From NCBI RefSeq assembly GCF_000002425.4, contig NC_037266.1, positions 772,714-836,713 on the forward strand: a stretch of 64,000 nt of DNA, in the 5' to 3' direction. The DNA comes from Physcomitrium patens. Lineage: Eukaryota > Streptophyta > Bryopsida > Funariales > Funariaceae. Positions 1 through 10,315 of the stretch are shown here, piece by piece. Below the pieces are notes generated by a model, which saw only the letters and a program-made list of their open reading frames with translations, did not search any database and had not been told where the DNA came from. The position numbers and the translations under genes were made by a program. Each line of letters begins with the position of its first letter. Position 1 is the first letter of the stretch.

Positions 1-253
1 TCTTCTACGTGTGGGCCACATAGTTAGCTTGATCTTCAAGCTAACAACATATGTGGCACATGGCCAACTTGTTGATCACGTTTCTAATCCAAAAAGTCAA
101 TTAAAGACACCTATGAAGTCAAAGCAGCATCTATGAAGCTTCTAGGAAGCTTTCATATTAAATACTATAGAATTAACTTACTTTTATATACTTTTACTTA
201 CTTCTACTTATTTGTATATATAATTACTAGCTTACATGATTATGTCCGTGACA
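1..253 (-). repeat. Chromo-1 3' LTR (partial, truncated by the window edge)
   Basis: It matches 23109-23361 almost base for base, including the paired GAAGCTTC motifs. The shared sequence stops at GTGACA (253 here, 23361 in the other copy), which sets the LTR edge. The polypurine tract follows immediately. Confidence 0.92.
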
Positions 254-266
254 TTACCTCCCCTTC
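254..266 (-). other. Chromo-1 polypurine tract
   Basis: On the minus strand this reads AGAAGGGGAGGTAA directly before the LTR. It is the expected plus-strand primer site. A decayed version (AGAAGGGAG) lies before the LTR at 30161. Confidence 0.8.
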
Positions 267-360
267 TAGGCACAAGTTCCACGAGGAGTGGTCATCATAT
301 GTTGAGAAAATCTATGATGCGGCGAATTATATTTGTCACATACTCTGATCTTTGTTCTCT

Positions 361-717
361 TCAAAGATGATTGATAGGGCCTCTCAACCATCGGTAGTGT
401 CCCATACCAGGGCAAAAAGACCATCTAGTTATTTGATCATTGTTGAGGCCTTCATAACTTCCTTCGAATAGAATATTTGGAACACCATCAGGAGTTGTTC
501 CTACCTCTAGCACAATCACAAAACATCGAGAGTCCCTTCCCAAATCGTGATACCAAACGCATTGTATCTTGCCATCTATTTGAAGAAGAACATGTCTTTC
601 TTGAAGATCTTCATCTCGATTACGTCGTCTTGAAGGTTGTGACAATTGTAATGTCTCGTCCTGCAGGTCAGCAAATGAAGGCTTTTGAGTCGAATCCATT
701 GGTTTTTGGTTCTCCAT
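361..717 (-). CDS. 118-aa accessory ORF between chromodomain and 3' LTR of Chromo-1, unknown function
   Basis: An uninterrupted ATG-to-TGA frame of 118 codons lies downstream of the chromodomain and upstream of the polypurine tract. The N-terminal third is polar and charged (Lys/Arg/Gln/Asp rich, with SRRRNRDEDLQERH). The C-terminal part is hydrophobic and aromatic, with CVWYHDLGR, FVIVLEVG and RWSFCPGMGHYRW. I see no signal peptide, no transmembrane helix and no zinc-finger pattern, and I do not recognise the family. A related plus-strand copy (29926-30160) passes from the chromodomain to the polypurine tract in about 80 bp and lacks this segment. It may therefore be an acquired accessory or 3' regulatory segment, or a lineage-specific piece lost from the other copy. 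The open frame could also be chance. Confidence 0.5.
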   Translation of the reverse strand: MENQKPMDSTQKPSFADLQDETLQLSQPSRRRNRDEDLQERHVLLQIDGKIQCVWYHDLGRDSRCFVIVLEVGTTPDGVPNILFEGSYEGLNNDQITRWSFCPGMGHYRWLRGPINHL

Positions 718-810
718 CTCCTGAGCATCACTACTACAAAGAAACTACGAACAAGAATTGAAAGTAGAATGTTATCTTGCCTAGATGTTGTTTCTTTTAT
801 AAAAAGATTT

Positions 811-1002
811 TCATCTTGATTTTGATGGATGTTGTCGATGAAAATCCTCCAACACCTTTGCTGCATTTGTAAGATTCTTTATTCGCTCCCATGTGCGTTC
901 ACTAATACCATATCCGCGCCAATAGACAAGATATTCTAATTTATTTTGGCGCCGCCTTGAATTTAAGACTTCTTCTACTTCAAACTCTTCATTATTGTGC
1001 AC
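811..1002 (-). pseudogene. Chromo-1 chromodomain (C-terminal end of integrase)
   Basis: The translation reads EFEVEEVLNSRRRQNKLEY, then LVYWRGYG and RTWERIKNL. This is the classic chromodomain core with its aromatic cage positions (Y/W/W), which tethers integrase to modified histones. It is out of frame with the integrase core upstream (1095-2252), so one or more frameshifts separate them. A tail (IDNIHQNQDE) follows and is shared with the decayed copy near 30075. Confidence 0.85.
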
Positions 1003-1094
1003 TTCTATAGGAGGAGGTGGAGCTTGTCATCTTCTTGGTATGTCTATTATCTTGTATGGTTCAAGAAGAGACACGTGGAATACAGGATGGATTT

Positions 1095-2252
1095 TCATTG
1101 ACTCCGATAGATGTAAACGATATGCAACTGAATTGATTTGTGTAGAAATAAAAATAGCCTTTGATAGTCCAACTTATCACAAGGACGAGTGGTCTTGATA
1201 TTGCGACGAAGTAGCCATACCTTATCACCCAAGATGAATGATGGTTGTTTCTTTCGATAGACATCCGCATTGACCTTTTGTTTTTCTTGAGCCTCTTTTA
1301 ATTGCGCCTTCATGGTTACATATAGCTCTGATAAATGAATTACCAAATCTTTCGCATCAAGATTATCAATTTTTTAAAAGTCAAAAGTATCAAGTCATGG
1401 ATGATAACCATAATTAGCAAAGAAAGGTGTTTGTTTTGTAGAAGAATGTACCGTGTTATTGTAAGCAAACTCTGCCAATGGCAAAAGAATTGTCCAATCA
1501 TCTTGTTGGTAATTAATGGTACATCTTAAATATTGCTCCAAAACTTGATTAACATGCTCCGTTTGTCCATCAATTTGAGGATGGAATGCCGAAGATAGTT
1601 TTATATCCACTTTAAGAATCTTAAAAAGAGTCCGCCAAAATCTTGATACAAATTGAGTTCCCCTATCTGATATAATATCCTTGGATAATCCATGATAGCG
1701 ATAGATATTGTCAAAAAAGAGCTTAGCTGTTTCTTCACCTGTGATAGATTTTGTACATGGTACAAAATGTGCCATCTTGGTAAAATGATCTACTATCACG
1801 AATATAGAGTCATAAGAACCTGAAATTGGAAGATCCGTGATGAAGTCCATAGAAACAGAAGACCATGGTTGTTCTAGAATGGATAATGGCTGAAGAAGTC
1901 CAAAAGGTTGATGACGAGGAGTTTTTGATCTTGAGCAAACATCACATGATTGTACAAAATCTTTAACTTCCTTCCACATTTGAGGCCACCAAAAATCCCT
2001 AGATATCAGCTCTAAAGTCTTATTATATCCAAAATGTCCTACTGTTGGGAAGTCGTGACGAGCTTGAAGAACACGTAAACGTGCATTTCCTTCTGGAATA
2101 TATAGGCATCCTTCGAAATAGAGTAGGTTGTTCTTGAATTCAAATTTAAAGGGATCATGAAATTTAGAAGAATTATTCTTGATATCATGAACAAGAGGGT
2201 CTGAAGACAAACTTAACTGGACTTGCTTAAGAAAAGTTAAATCAACAGTCAA
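1095..2252 (-). pseudogene. Chromo-1 integrase (zinc-binding and catalytic core)
   Basis: The 1395-2252 frame holds the HHCC zinc-binding module (HDFPTVGHFGYNKT ... CDVCSRSK) and the DDE core: D in SMDFITDLP, D in SDRGTQFVS and E in HPQIDGQTEHVN. The 1095-1346 frame continues into the part with KQPSFILGDKVWLLRR, the GPY/F-side region. A frameshift around 1346-1395 divides the two. The family catalyses insertion of the cDNA. All catalytic residues are present, but the split frame makes this copy inactive. Confidence 0.9.
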
Positions 2253-2279
2253 TGTTGATTTTATTACTCGAAGATGAAA

Positions 2280-3668
2280 TCACTCCGGCCTCAAGAGAAC
2301 CATTCTTTGTTGCTCAAAAGCTGCATCTCCTTCTTTTGGTGCAAGATAAGAACGTCTAGACAAGGCATCGGACAAACCTTGTTGTTTTCCTGGCCGATAA
2401 GTGATGATGAACTCAAATCTTAATAAAGACATGCTCCAATGAGCTTGGCGACGATTTAATACGCGTGCTGACATAAAATATTTGAGGTTCTTGTGATCCA
2501 TTTACACGGTGATTGGATTGGAAGTGCCTTCTAGATAATGATGCCATTCTTGAAAAGAATCCACAATTGTAAGGAGTTCTTTGTCATGGATCTCATAATT
2601 GATTTTTGCTGCTGAGAATTTTCTTGAATGAAAGGCTACTAGATGAAGTTTGTCATCTGTTCCCATTTGTGATAAAACCACACCCAGAGCAAAGTCCGAT
2701 GCATCTATTTCCATAAAAAATGCTTTGGAAAAATTAACACGATATAAGATTGGTACAGAAACAAACGCTATCTTCAAAGATTCAAAAGTAACTTCCGCTT
2801 CTTCATTCCATTGGAGTTTGTCTTTACAAGTCAAACGTGTAAGAGGAGCTGCAACTCGAGAGAAGTCTTTGATGAAGATCCGATAATAGTTGGCAAATCC
2901 CAAAAAACATTGGACATCTCTTACCGTTTTTGGAATCTTCCAGTCTATAATAGTTTGAACTTTCTTAAGATCCATCATAAATCCATCATTTGAAATGATG
3001 TAACCTAAGAAATCGACTTGAGTACTATGAAACACACACTTTTCTATCTTGGCATAGAGTCCTGCATCTTTTAATTTTTGTAACACATGACGAATATGAA
3101 GTTTATGTTCTTCTCGATTCTTAGAATAGATCAAGATGTCGTCTAGATAACAGACCACAAAATCGTCCAAAAACTCTCAAAAAACATCATTCATTAGATG
3201 TTGAAAAGCTGCTGGTGCATTTGTAAGTCCAAAAGGTATGATGTTGTATTCAAAATGTCCATACCTAGTTCGAAATGCAATCTTCCATTCATCTCCTTCT
3301 TTGATGCGTACTAGATTGTATGCTCCTCGAAGATCTATTTTTGTATAGATCTTAGCTTGATTCAGCTGATCAAGAAGTCCGAATATTAAAGGTAGTGGAT
3401 ACCTGTTCTTGATGGTAATCTTGTTGAGTCCTCGATAATCAACACACATCCGCAATGATCTATCTTTTTTCTTCACAAATAGAATTGGAGCTCCTGTCGG
3501 AGATTTAGAATGGCGTATGAAATTCTTGGCTAGATTTTCTTCAATATACTCCTTGAATTCAGCCAACTCATTTTGTGATAAACTATAGATTGGTCTGAAT
3601 GGCAGTTGTGCTACTTCTTGAAGGTCAATTGAGCAATCATAGGGACGATGTTTCGAGAGTGTATCCAC
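2280..3668 (-). pseudogene. Chromo-1 reverse transcriptase and RNase H
   Basis: 3177-3668 carries the RT fingers and palm ([41 protein letters not shown]). 2502-3170 begins with the catalytic motif VVCYLDDILIYSK and runs into RNase H (FMEIDASDFALG, FHSRKF, YEIHDKELL). 2280-2501 holds the RNase H end ([17 protein letters not shown]). In-frame stops near 3171-3176 and 2502 break what would be one polyprotein. RT copies the element RNA to cDNA and RNase H removes the RNA. Confidence 0.92.
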
Positions 3669-4293
3669 ATTCTTTTTTTTAAATACATCTTGAAATTCTT
3701 AATATTAGCTTCGAATGCCACTTGAAGTCTTTTCACCAGTAGAAACGGGTGTGGCAAAATAATATATGGTGATTCTTTCATATCAGCATGCAAGAAAGCT
3801 TTTGTACCTATAAATACGGATTTAATTGAACTGGACTTATGACTCTCTACTTGATTAACTACACTGTTAGTTATAATTTTAGAGAAAGTAAGAGTTCGGA
3901 AAATCCAATCTATTTGAGGGTTGTATTTTTTTAACCACGATAAACCTAAAATGACTGGATTAGAGGGAGAGCTAATGATATTAAATACTACAAAACTATT
4001 ATGACCATTGATTATTACTTCTATAGGAAGGATTTTGTAAGTAATATCTCCAGAAGACAATGGACAACCATCTATGACTTCTACATGAATAGGTTTAGTT
4101 TTCTTTACTAAAGATATGCTATGTCTTTTAATAAATTCTTCATCTAAAAAACACGCTGAGGCTCCTGAATCTAACAAGGCACAGACTTTGTAATGTTTAG
4201 GTCCTAAAATAATATTTAATATAAAACAAGGAGAGGGCTCTGAAGAGAGAATAGGACCTTTATTACATGTTGTGCAAGGTTTCAGCCGCACGA
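3669..4293 (-). pseudogene. Chromo-1 aspartic protease and linker, cut by the FL insertion
   Basis: The retropepsin active site ALLDSGASACFLD and the downstream motif VILGLSWLKKYNP are clear. The frame overlaps the start of RT near 3611-3668 and ends in stops there. Only the portion up to 4293 belongs to Chromo-1. Upstream residues that would extend this ORF (MLQHD...) come from the inserted FL LTR. A decayed second copy of the same protease lies at 34930-35120. Confidence 0.88.
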
Positions 4294-5656
4294 TGTCGTG
4301 TTGTAACATGAGTATACCGTGAAAATATAAAGAAATGGGACTTTTATTAATGTTTAGTTACCTCGAATATTGGGAGCAACAACCAACTCTAGTACAAATA
4401 CTGAGTGGCTAGGTTTAGTCACCACGTTACAGTCAGTCGGGGGATACTGAAATGCTCCATTCGATTCCATTAACGAGAGTCAGCAAGAAGAGAAAGGACC
4501 AATTCACACGACGGATGAGCTTGGTTCGAAGAGCCAATTGGATCCAATTTCAAGAATCCAATCTGGGTCCTCTTACCCAATATGAGACCTGAATTGGCCG
4601 GACAACGCAATGCACTCTAATTGTGGGAAAATCCAGGTCTTACTACGGGCCTCAGCCAGTCTGACGCGAAGGACCAATTTGATCTAATTACAGGAACATC
4701 TAGGTCTTATTACGGGCCTCTTAGCCAATCTGACGCGAGGACCAATTTGACCCAATTACGTGAACATCCAGGTTACTACGGTTATCTTACCCAATATGAG
4801 ACCTGAATTGTTCGGGCGATTCAATGGGGACCCGAGTACGGGGTTTCGATTTTGTTTCAGGCTGTCCTATTCTCTGTGTCGTTTCAGGGAACGTTGTTTT
4901 CAGTAAATGGATCTCTTAAAGATAAAAACGGAGGAGAAGGCTCTGACGGCGAGAGCCAATTTCGAATCTAATCCTTGATGGCGAGAGCCAATTTCGGATC
5001 TAAGCTCTCACGGTGGGAGCCAATTTTGGATCCAAGACGAAAGATTGAAGAAATTCAGAGGATAAGGTTTAGGGGGGGAGAGTTTTTTTTGGGAAGAGTT
5101 TTTGTAGGGATAGGGGAGAGCTAGCTTCATGCTTTGGGCGAGGAAAGAAGACAGAAAATTGGGTTTTTTTTTCAGAGGGTTTTGAGAAGAGTGAGGCAAT
5201 CGTGGCTGAAGTCAGTGTTGTAATGGTGAATCGGGATTTTTTTAATGAAGTGGGTTTGATTACTCTTGACTGTTTTGTGAAATCGAAGTTACGTCTGTGA
5301 TTGAAGAATTAAAAGGGTGTCTATAGGATTGAGTATGCCGAGTGAATGAAATTTATTGGGTTAATCTAACAAGACAGTCAGTGGATACAAGATCGTAAGT
5401 ACAAAGCGGTATTGAAGATTAACAGTTTGGGTCGTTCGGGGTTCTCTGTAACGTCTAGAGACCTACCGGCTGGGGCAAAACGGACTTCGACAAGCAGTCG
5501 AAGGGCATCCGTATAGATTTACGGTATATTCTTGTAGTCGTTTATATTCCAGCAGTCAAAAACTGATAGACTGCTTGACTATTGGCGAATCTCCATACTA
5601 CCTTCTACAGCCAGACGCCCGGCGTGTTCTCGAGCAAGAAAGCACGTAATACGACA
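4294..5656 (+). repeat. FL copy A 5' LTR (1363 bp)
   Basis: It starts TGTCGTGTTG and ends GTAATACGACA, giving perfect 6-bp inverted termini (TGTCGT/ACGACA). It is homologous along its length to 11638-12997. Inside are about two and a half 67-bp tandem units (4633-4806) built around CCAGGTCTTACTACGGGC, and three units of about 32 bp (4944-5035) built around GCGAGAGCCAATTTCG. Confidence 0.92.
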
Positions 5657-5660
5657 TAAG

Positions 5661-5678
5661 TGGTGAACCCGACGTGAG
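5661..5678 (+). other. FL copy A primer-binding site, not initiator Met
   Basis: TGGTGAACCCGACGTGA follows the LTR end by 4 bp. The same site in reverse follows the copy B 5' LTR at 20221-20237. It differs from the TGGTATCAGAGC type seen in the other elements of this window. It implies a primer whose 3' end is CACGTCGGGTTCACCA; the tRNA is not identified. Confidence 0.7.
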
Positions 5679-5726
5679 AGCTTGAGGTGGAAGGTTTTGG
5701 ATTTCAGTTGATTTTATCTTTATTTT

Positions 5727-7427
5727 ATGGAAAACGAAAATAAAAATTTTGAAGGATTTTTGGGAGGAGTTTCTGGTGAGGATTCTTCTAAAGGACTAGG
5801 TATGCACATAGATCCATCTATTGCTAGTATGTTTCAAGCCTTCTCATTATCAATGCAGCAACAGCAAAGCAATGATCAAAAGGAAGCTTTGGCAACCAAA
5901 GCATAGCAAGCAGTGGTCAATAAAATTGATCAATTTGATGGGAGGAATATTTCAAGGTATTTAAGATGTTATGTTCGTGAAATGGAATTAAATCGCGTTT
6001 CTGAGAAGAAAATGGTTGCACTATTTGGACTTGCCACGATACCAGAGATAAGAGACCACATTATATCGATTACGGATCGTTATGGGAATTCATGGGAGGT
6101 TTTTTCACATCCATTGAAAGACGAATATTTCTTGGAAGATGCTGATCGCGTTACTAAGAAGTTGTTTCTGGAATGGATTGAACGGCCTAATAAGAATTTG
6201 CAAGCAACAAAGCTACTAAGGAAATTTGAGAGGCAGTACTCTCAATTGTCGAAGGTAGAAAAATTGACATTGGAGCCGAACAAAGTTGATCTATTTCTTC
6301 AAGCTGCTGATGGAGAATTGCAAGGGAAATTAGAACTCCTTCTTGAAGACAAAGAAGAAGATGAAAGATTAACAACAAAGTGGAAGAACGTTGAAGATGC
6401 GGTGGGGTCGCTTACAAAAAGAGAAAGGAGGAAGGATAGGAGCAATATTCCGAAAACAGTACAAACACCCAAAGCTCCAGTACGTACAACACCACCAATA
6501 ATGCCTACAGTTCAACCTTCGACATCCTTATCAAAGAAAGCAGATATGGAAATGGAAGAAATTATACGAGGAATGCGAGATCTTCAAATCAAATTGGCAA
6601 GACTTGAAGAGAATACTTCTATAAATAATTCGAAGAATGTTTCAAAACAAGGATATGTACAAAGATGCATTTGGTGTGATGATGCTTCACACACTAGAAA
6701 AGATTGCAATGAATTTAATAATATGATACGGCAGGGAATTATTTGCTGGAAAGATGGGAAGATAGCATTGAAAGATAGGGAGGATCTTCTTCAAACTAAT
6801 TTTGGCAAGGGAAGAATGAGAGCATTGGTTCAAGATTACCTAAAACAGTATGAAATAGCAGCACAAGAAAGTACAAGTTATGGTGCTAGAGTAGATGATG
6901 AAATTGGTGGAAGTATGAAAACTAGTGAGTTTTGAGCTTCTGCCGTTTCTACAATGTAAGAAGGGAAATTACCTCGAGAAGCATTATTGAGGACTGCAGC
7001 TACAATAAAAGGTAGAACAGGTTGGGAGGATCCTGTTGAGTCTCTTTCAGTTCATGCATATATTACTAAGAGCCAACATGAAGCTTTGATGGAAGAAAAG
7101 AGACGAGGAAATTTTGATGATACTAGAGAAGGAAATTCTTTTAAGAGGCAAACTCGAGGAGACAAGGCTCGGGAGGCAGCTTCACAAGAATTGCTTGTAA
7201 AGGATACCTCAACATCATTGGGAGAAAAAACAAAGGAGACAAAAGATAAAGGCAAATCAATTGCTTATAAGCTACTTTCTAAAATTGAAGCAGCAACAAA
7301 TTTGAAAGGGGTGTTGGAAGAACATATATTAAATGCTAAGTTAGAATTCACATTGAAAGAAGTCTTGGGAATTGCAAAGAAGGAGTTTCATGATGTTATC
7401 ATTGATAGCATTAAGCGAAAGAGTTAA
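5727..7427 (+). pseudogene. FL copy A gag (nucleocapsid and capsid-like), four stops
   Basis: ATG at 5727 (MENENKNFEGFLG) is the likely start, since copy B has the same start at 20170. The frame is constant through 7427 but has stops at 5904, 6933, 6957 and 7425. Copy B shows they replace sense codons (TTG, TGG, CAA, CAA). A capsid-like helical region (SRYLRCYVREMELNRVSEKK) is followed by a linker and a CCHC knuckle, CIWCDDASHTRKDC, at about 6667-6708. Gag packages the RNA into particles. This copy cannot make full-length protein. Confidence 0.88.
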
Positions 7428-8099
7428 TTAATGGGCGAAACTGGAATGAGTCACGCTATTGATGCAAGAATATATAAAGATGGAGAAGAGGTTGATATTG
7501 GTTACAAGCAACCAAAAAATGAAAAGAATGGGTATAATCAAGGAGTACGTTTCGAAGATTCTAGTGACAAGGAAATGGAAACTTTGAGCCATTATACTCG
7601 AAATCATTGGACAAGGGCAACTACTGAGGTATTGGTGAAAGTAGGAGATATAGAAGAACCAATTATTGCTTTAGTCGATTATGGTTCTGAAATAAATCTC
7701 ATGTCTAAAGATCTTTATAAGAAGCAAAAATGGCCAATTGATATGGAACATGGATGGATAATTCGAGCAGCTAATAATACATGGGGCGAATTATATGGAG
7801 TTTGTCCAGATGTCAAAATTCGGATTGGGGATGTTGCGATGGAGGAACATTTCTTTGTTTAAGATACAACGTCTTATCCGTTGATTTTAGGACAACCTTA
7901 TATTACGGCAACACGGATGGAAACAAAAGTACTTGACGATGGTTCTGCTTATGCAAGGGTACGTAGCGAGAATGGGAGGAAAGTTGTACAATTTCTAACA
8001 ATACCTCCTAACCATGAACGGAATCGAGATAGGTTGAGGGAGAAACCATTGCCAAAGATTGTTGAAGGATTTAAGGATTTTGGGGAGGTACCACTATAA
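7428..8099 (+). pseudogene. FL copy A protease region
   Basis: Same frame as gag. The active-site region reads ALVDYGSEINLMSK and the second motif is PLILGQPYITATRME, a retropepsin arrangement with D-[YH]-G-S in place of the usual D-[ST]-G. A CAA-to-TAA change at 7860 and the terminal TAA at 8097 close it. Reverse transcriptase continues in another frame (-1 relative), starting within 8075-8096. Confidence 0.82.
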
Positions 8100-10315
8100 A
8101 GCGAGATTTTGGAGGTACAAAAGAGGAGGTACTCTCGCGAGATGAAGGTGCCTTTGATGCGAGTTTTATTGGTATATTGGAGAATGGAAATATTATATAT
8201 AAGAAAGTTGATGATTTTAAAAGAAAAGAAAGAAAAAAATTATATAATATTGAAGGACAATTACACAAGTTAGGTACATTGCAAGATGATGAAAGGATTT
8301 TAGGTATTTATGAAGAAAATGGGCTGGAAGATTCATTGGAATTGATTACATCTATTGGGTTAGGGAATAATGATAAGATTGTTGAGATTCATTCAAGAGA
8401 GGTTTATACCATGCTTGAATCTTTTCAAGCACCAGAAGTCACAGTAGAGACGAGATATAAAACGGCAGATAAGAAGGTAAAGCCTGTTGCCGGACCATTA
8501 CCAGAAGATTCTAAAAAACAAATGGGAGAAGCATCAAAAGAAGCAAGTTTAAGAGTTCCAATGAGTATTCGTATTCAGTTTACTAAAGAGACTTTTGAAG
8601 AATTGAAGATTGGTTCTGATGGTTCTTTATTACCGGAGGAAATTACTTGCTTCAAAAAGATGTTGGCTAAACAAGGTAGATCATTTGCCTTCGAATCTCA
8701 TGAAATTGGGTATGTGGATCCAAATATTATAACACCTATGGTTATCTTCACTGTACTGCATGTACCTTGGAATCTAAGACCGATTCCAGTACCGAGGGTA
8801 CATTTACCTAAATTGGTGGAACTATTGAAAGAAAAGATAAAGATGAAAATATTGGAACCTTCATTTGCGCCGTATTCTAGTCGATGGTTTACGGTACCTA
8901 AGAAGAATGGGTCACTACGGTTTATTCAAGATATGCAACCGGTGAATGAAGTAACTGTCAGGAATATAGGAATTGGACCTATTATGGATGAATTTGCTGA
9001 GGCGTTAGCTAGAAGGGCGATCTATTCAATGGGTGACTTGTATTCAGGTTATGATCAATTTCAACTTGCCGAAGGAAGTAGAGATATGACAATAATGAGG
9101 ACACCACTTGGATTGGTTAGAATGTGCACTCTTCCTCAAGGCGCGACCAACTCAATTGTGCATATGATGAATGGGATGAATAAGATATTGAGAGATTTTA
9201 TTCCAGAAAAGACTATGCCTTTTCTGGATGATGTTCCTATAAAAGGGTGTAGAGAAGGAGACAAGGCTGAAACTTTAGATAAGAGGGGGTGTCGCAAATA
9301 TGTTGTTGATCATATAGAAGATTGTGAATAGATTTTAACTCGGCTTGGAGAAGTTCATCTTACATTATCGGGTATGAAGTCCGTATTTGGGGTACGAGAG
9401 GTTGTGATTGTTGGACATTTATGTGGATCTTACGGAAGAAAACCAGATCCAACTAAAGTTGATGCAATTAGAAGGATGAAAGAGGATTGTGATTCTTTAA
9501 CAGATGTTCGCAGGTTTTTGGGTGCATGTATATTTTATCGAATCTGGATCCCTCATTTTGCTCATATAGCGGATCCATTATATGAACTATTACGCAAGGG
9601 TTACCGATTTAAATGGAAAGAAAGGCATATTCAGGTAATGCAAAGATTGAAGAAATTATTGATGTCACCTCCAATATTGAGGAAGGTTGATTATAAGTGC
9701 AATAGACCAGTGATTCTTACTGTGGACGCTAGTGCAATTGCCATTGGAAGGGTTGTGGGTCAAGATGATTCAAATGGGAGTAGATTTGCAGTTCGATTTG
9801 GAACTAAAGTTTTAAGTATTCATCAGCGTGCATATTTGCAAGTCAAAAGAGAACTTTGGGGAGTCATTTCGGCTATGAAAGCTGAAAAGGACTATTTGAT
9901 TGGGGCAGTAGTAGTAATTGAAACAGATTGCTTGCCATTGCTTGGAATGATTATTAACTGTTCAATGCCAGATATTGCAATGTTGAGATGGATTGCTTAT
10001 ATTAAGTCACTAAATCCAGAATTTAAGCATATTACTTGGAAGGACAATTTAGTAGCAGACATGCTATCTCGAGCAAGATACGAGAAGGAGGACGAAATGG
10101 TTGAAGACATTAATGATGTCGGATTGAAATTCTATTCAATATCAAATCTCAACAAAGAAGACAAGCTATTTCTTGAAGAATCTTATGAAGGAGAATTATT
10201 GGATATTGGTCATTATTTGAATACCTTGACTAAGCAGGGGAATTGGTCTACAGAAAAATTCAAACAAATAAGAAAAAAAGCATATGGATTTTTACTTCGA
10301 GATGGATTCTTATGA
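8075..10315 (+). pseudogene. FL copy A reverse transcriptase and RNase H
   Basis: A single frame (interrupted by TAG at 9329 and TGA at 10313) carries a 100-bp linker missing from copy B. Then come RT motifs VPRVHLPKLVELLKE, FTVPKKNGSLRFIQD, SMGDLYSGYDQFQL (catalytic D), LPQGATNS and MPFLDDVPIKG (catalytic DD preceded by FL rather than Y-x), a thumb/connection with RRFLGACIFYRIW, and RNase H with LTVDASAIAIG and DNLVADMLSR. Layout and motifs resemble Ty3 elements common in basidiomycete fungi (MFIDDxxIKG-type palm, HVxGxxNxVADxLSR-type end); this comparison is from memory. Confidence 0.9.

Noticed and set aside
133..348. 71-aa plus-strand ORF at the left edge
   Set aside because: Lies in the Chromo-1 LTR and polypurine region; it is a shadow frame.
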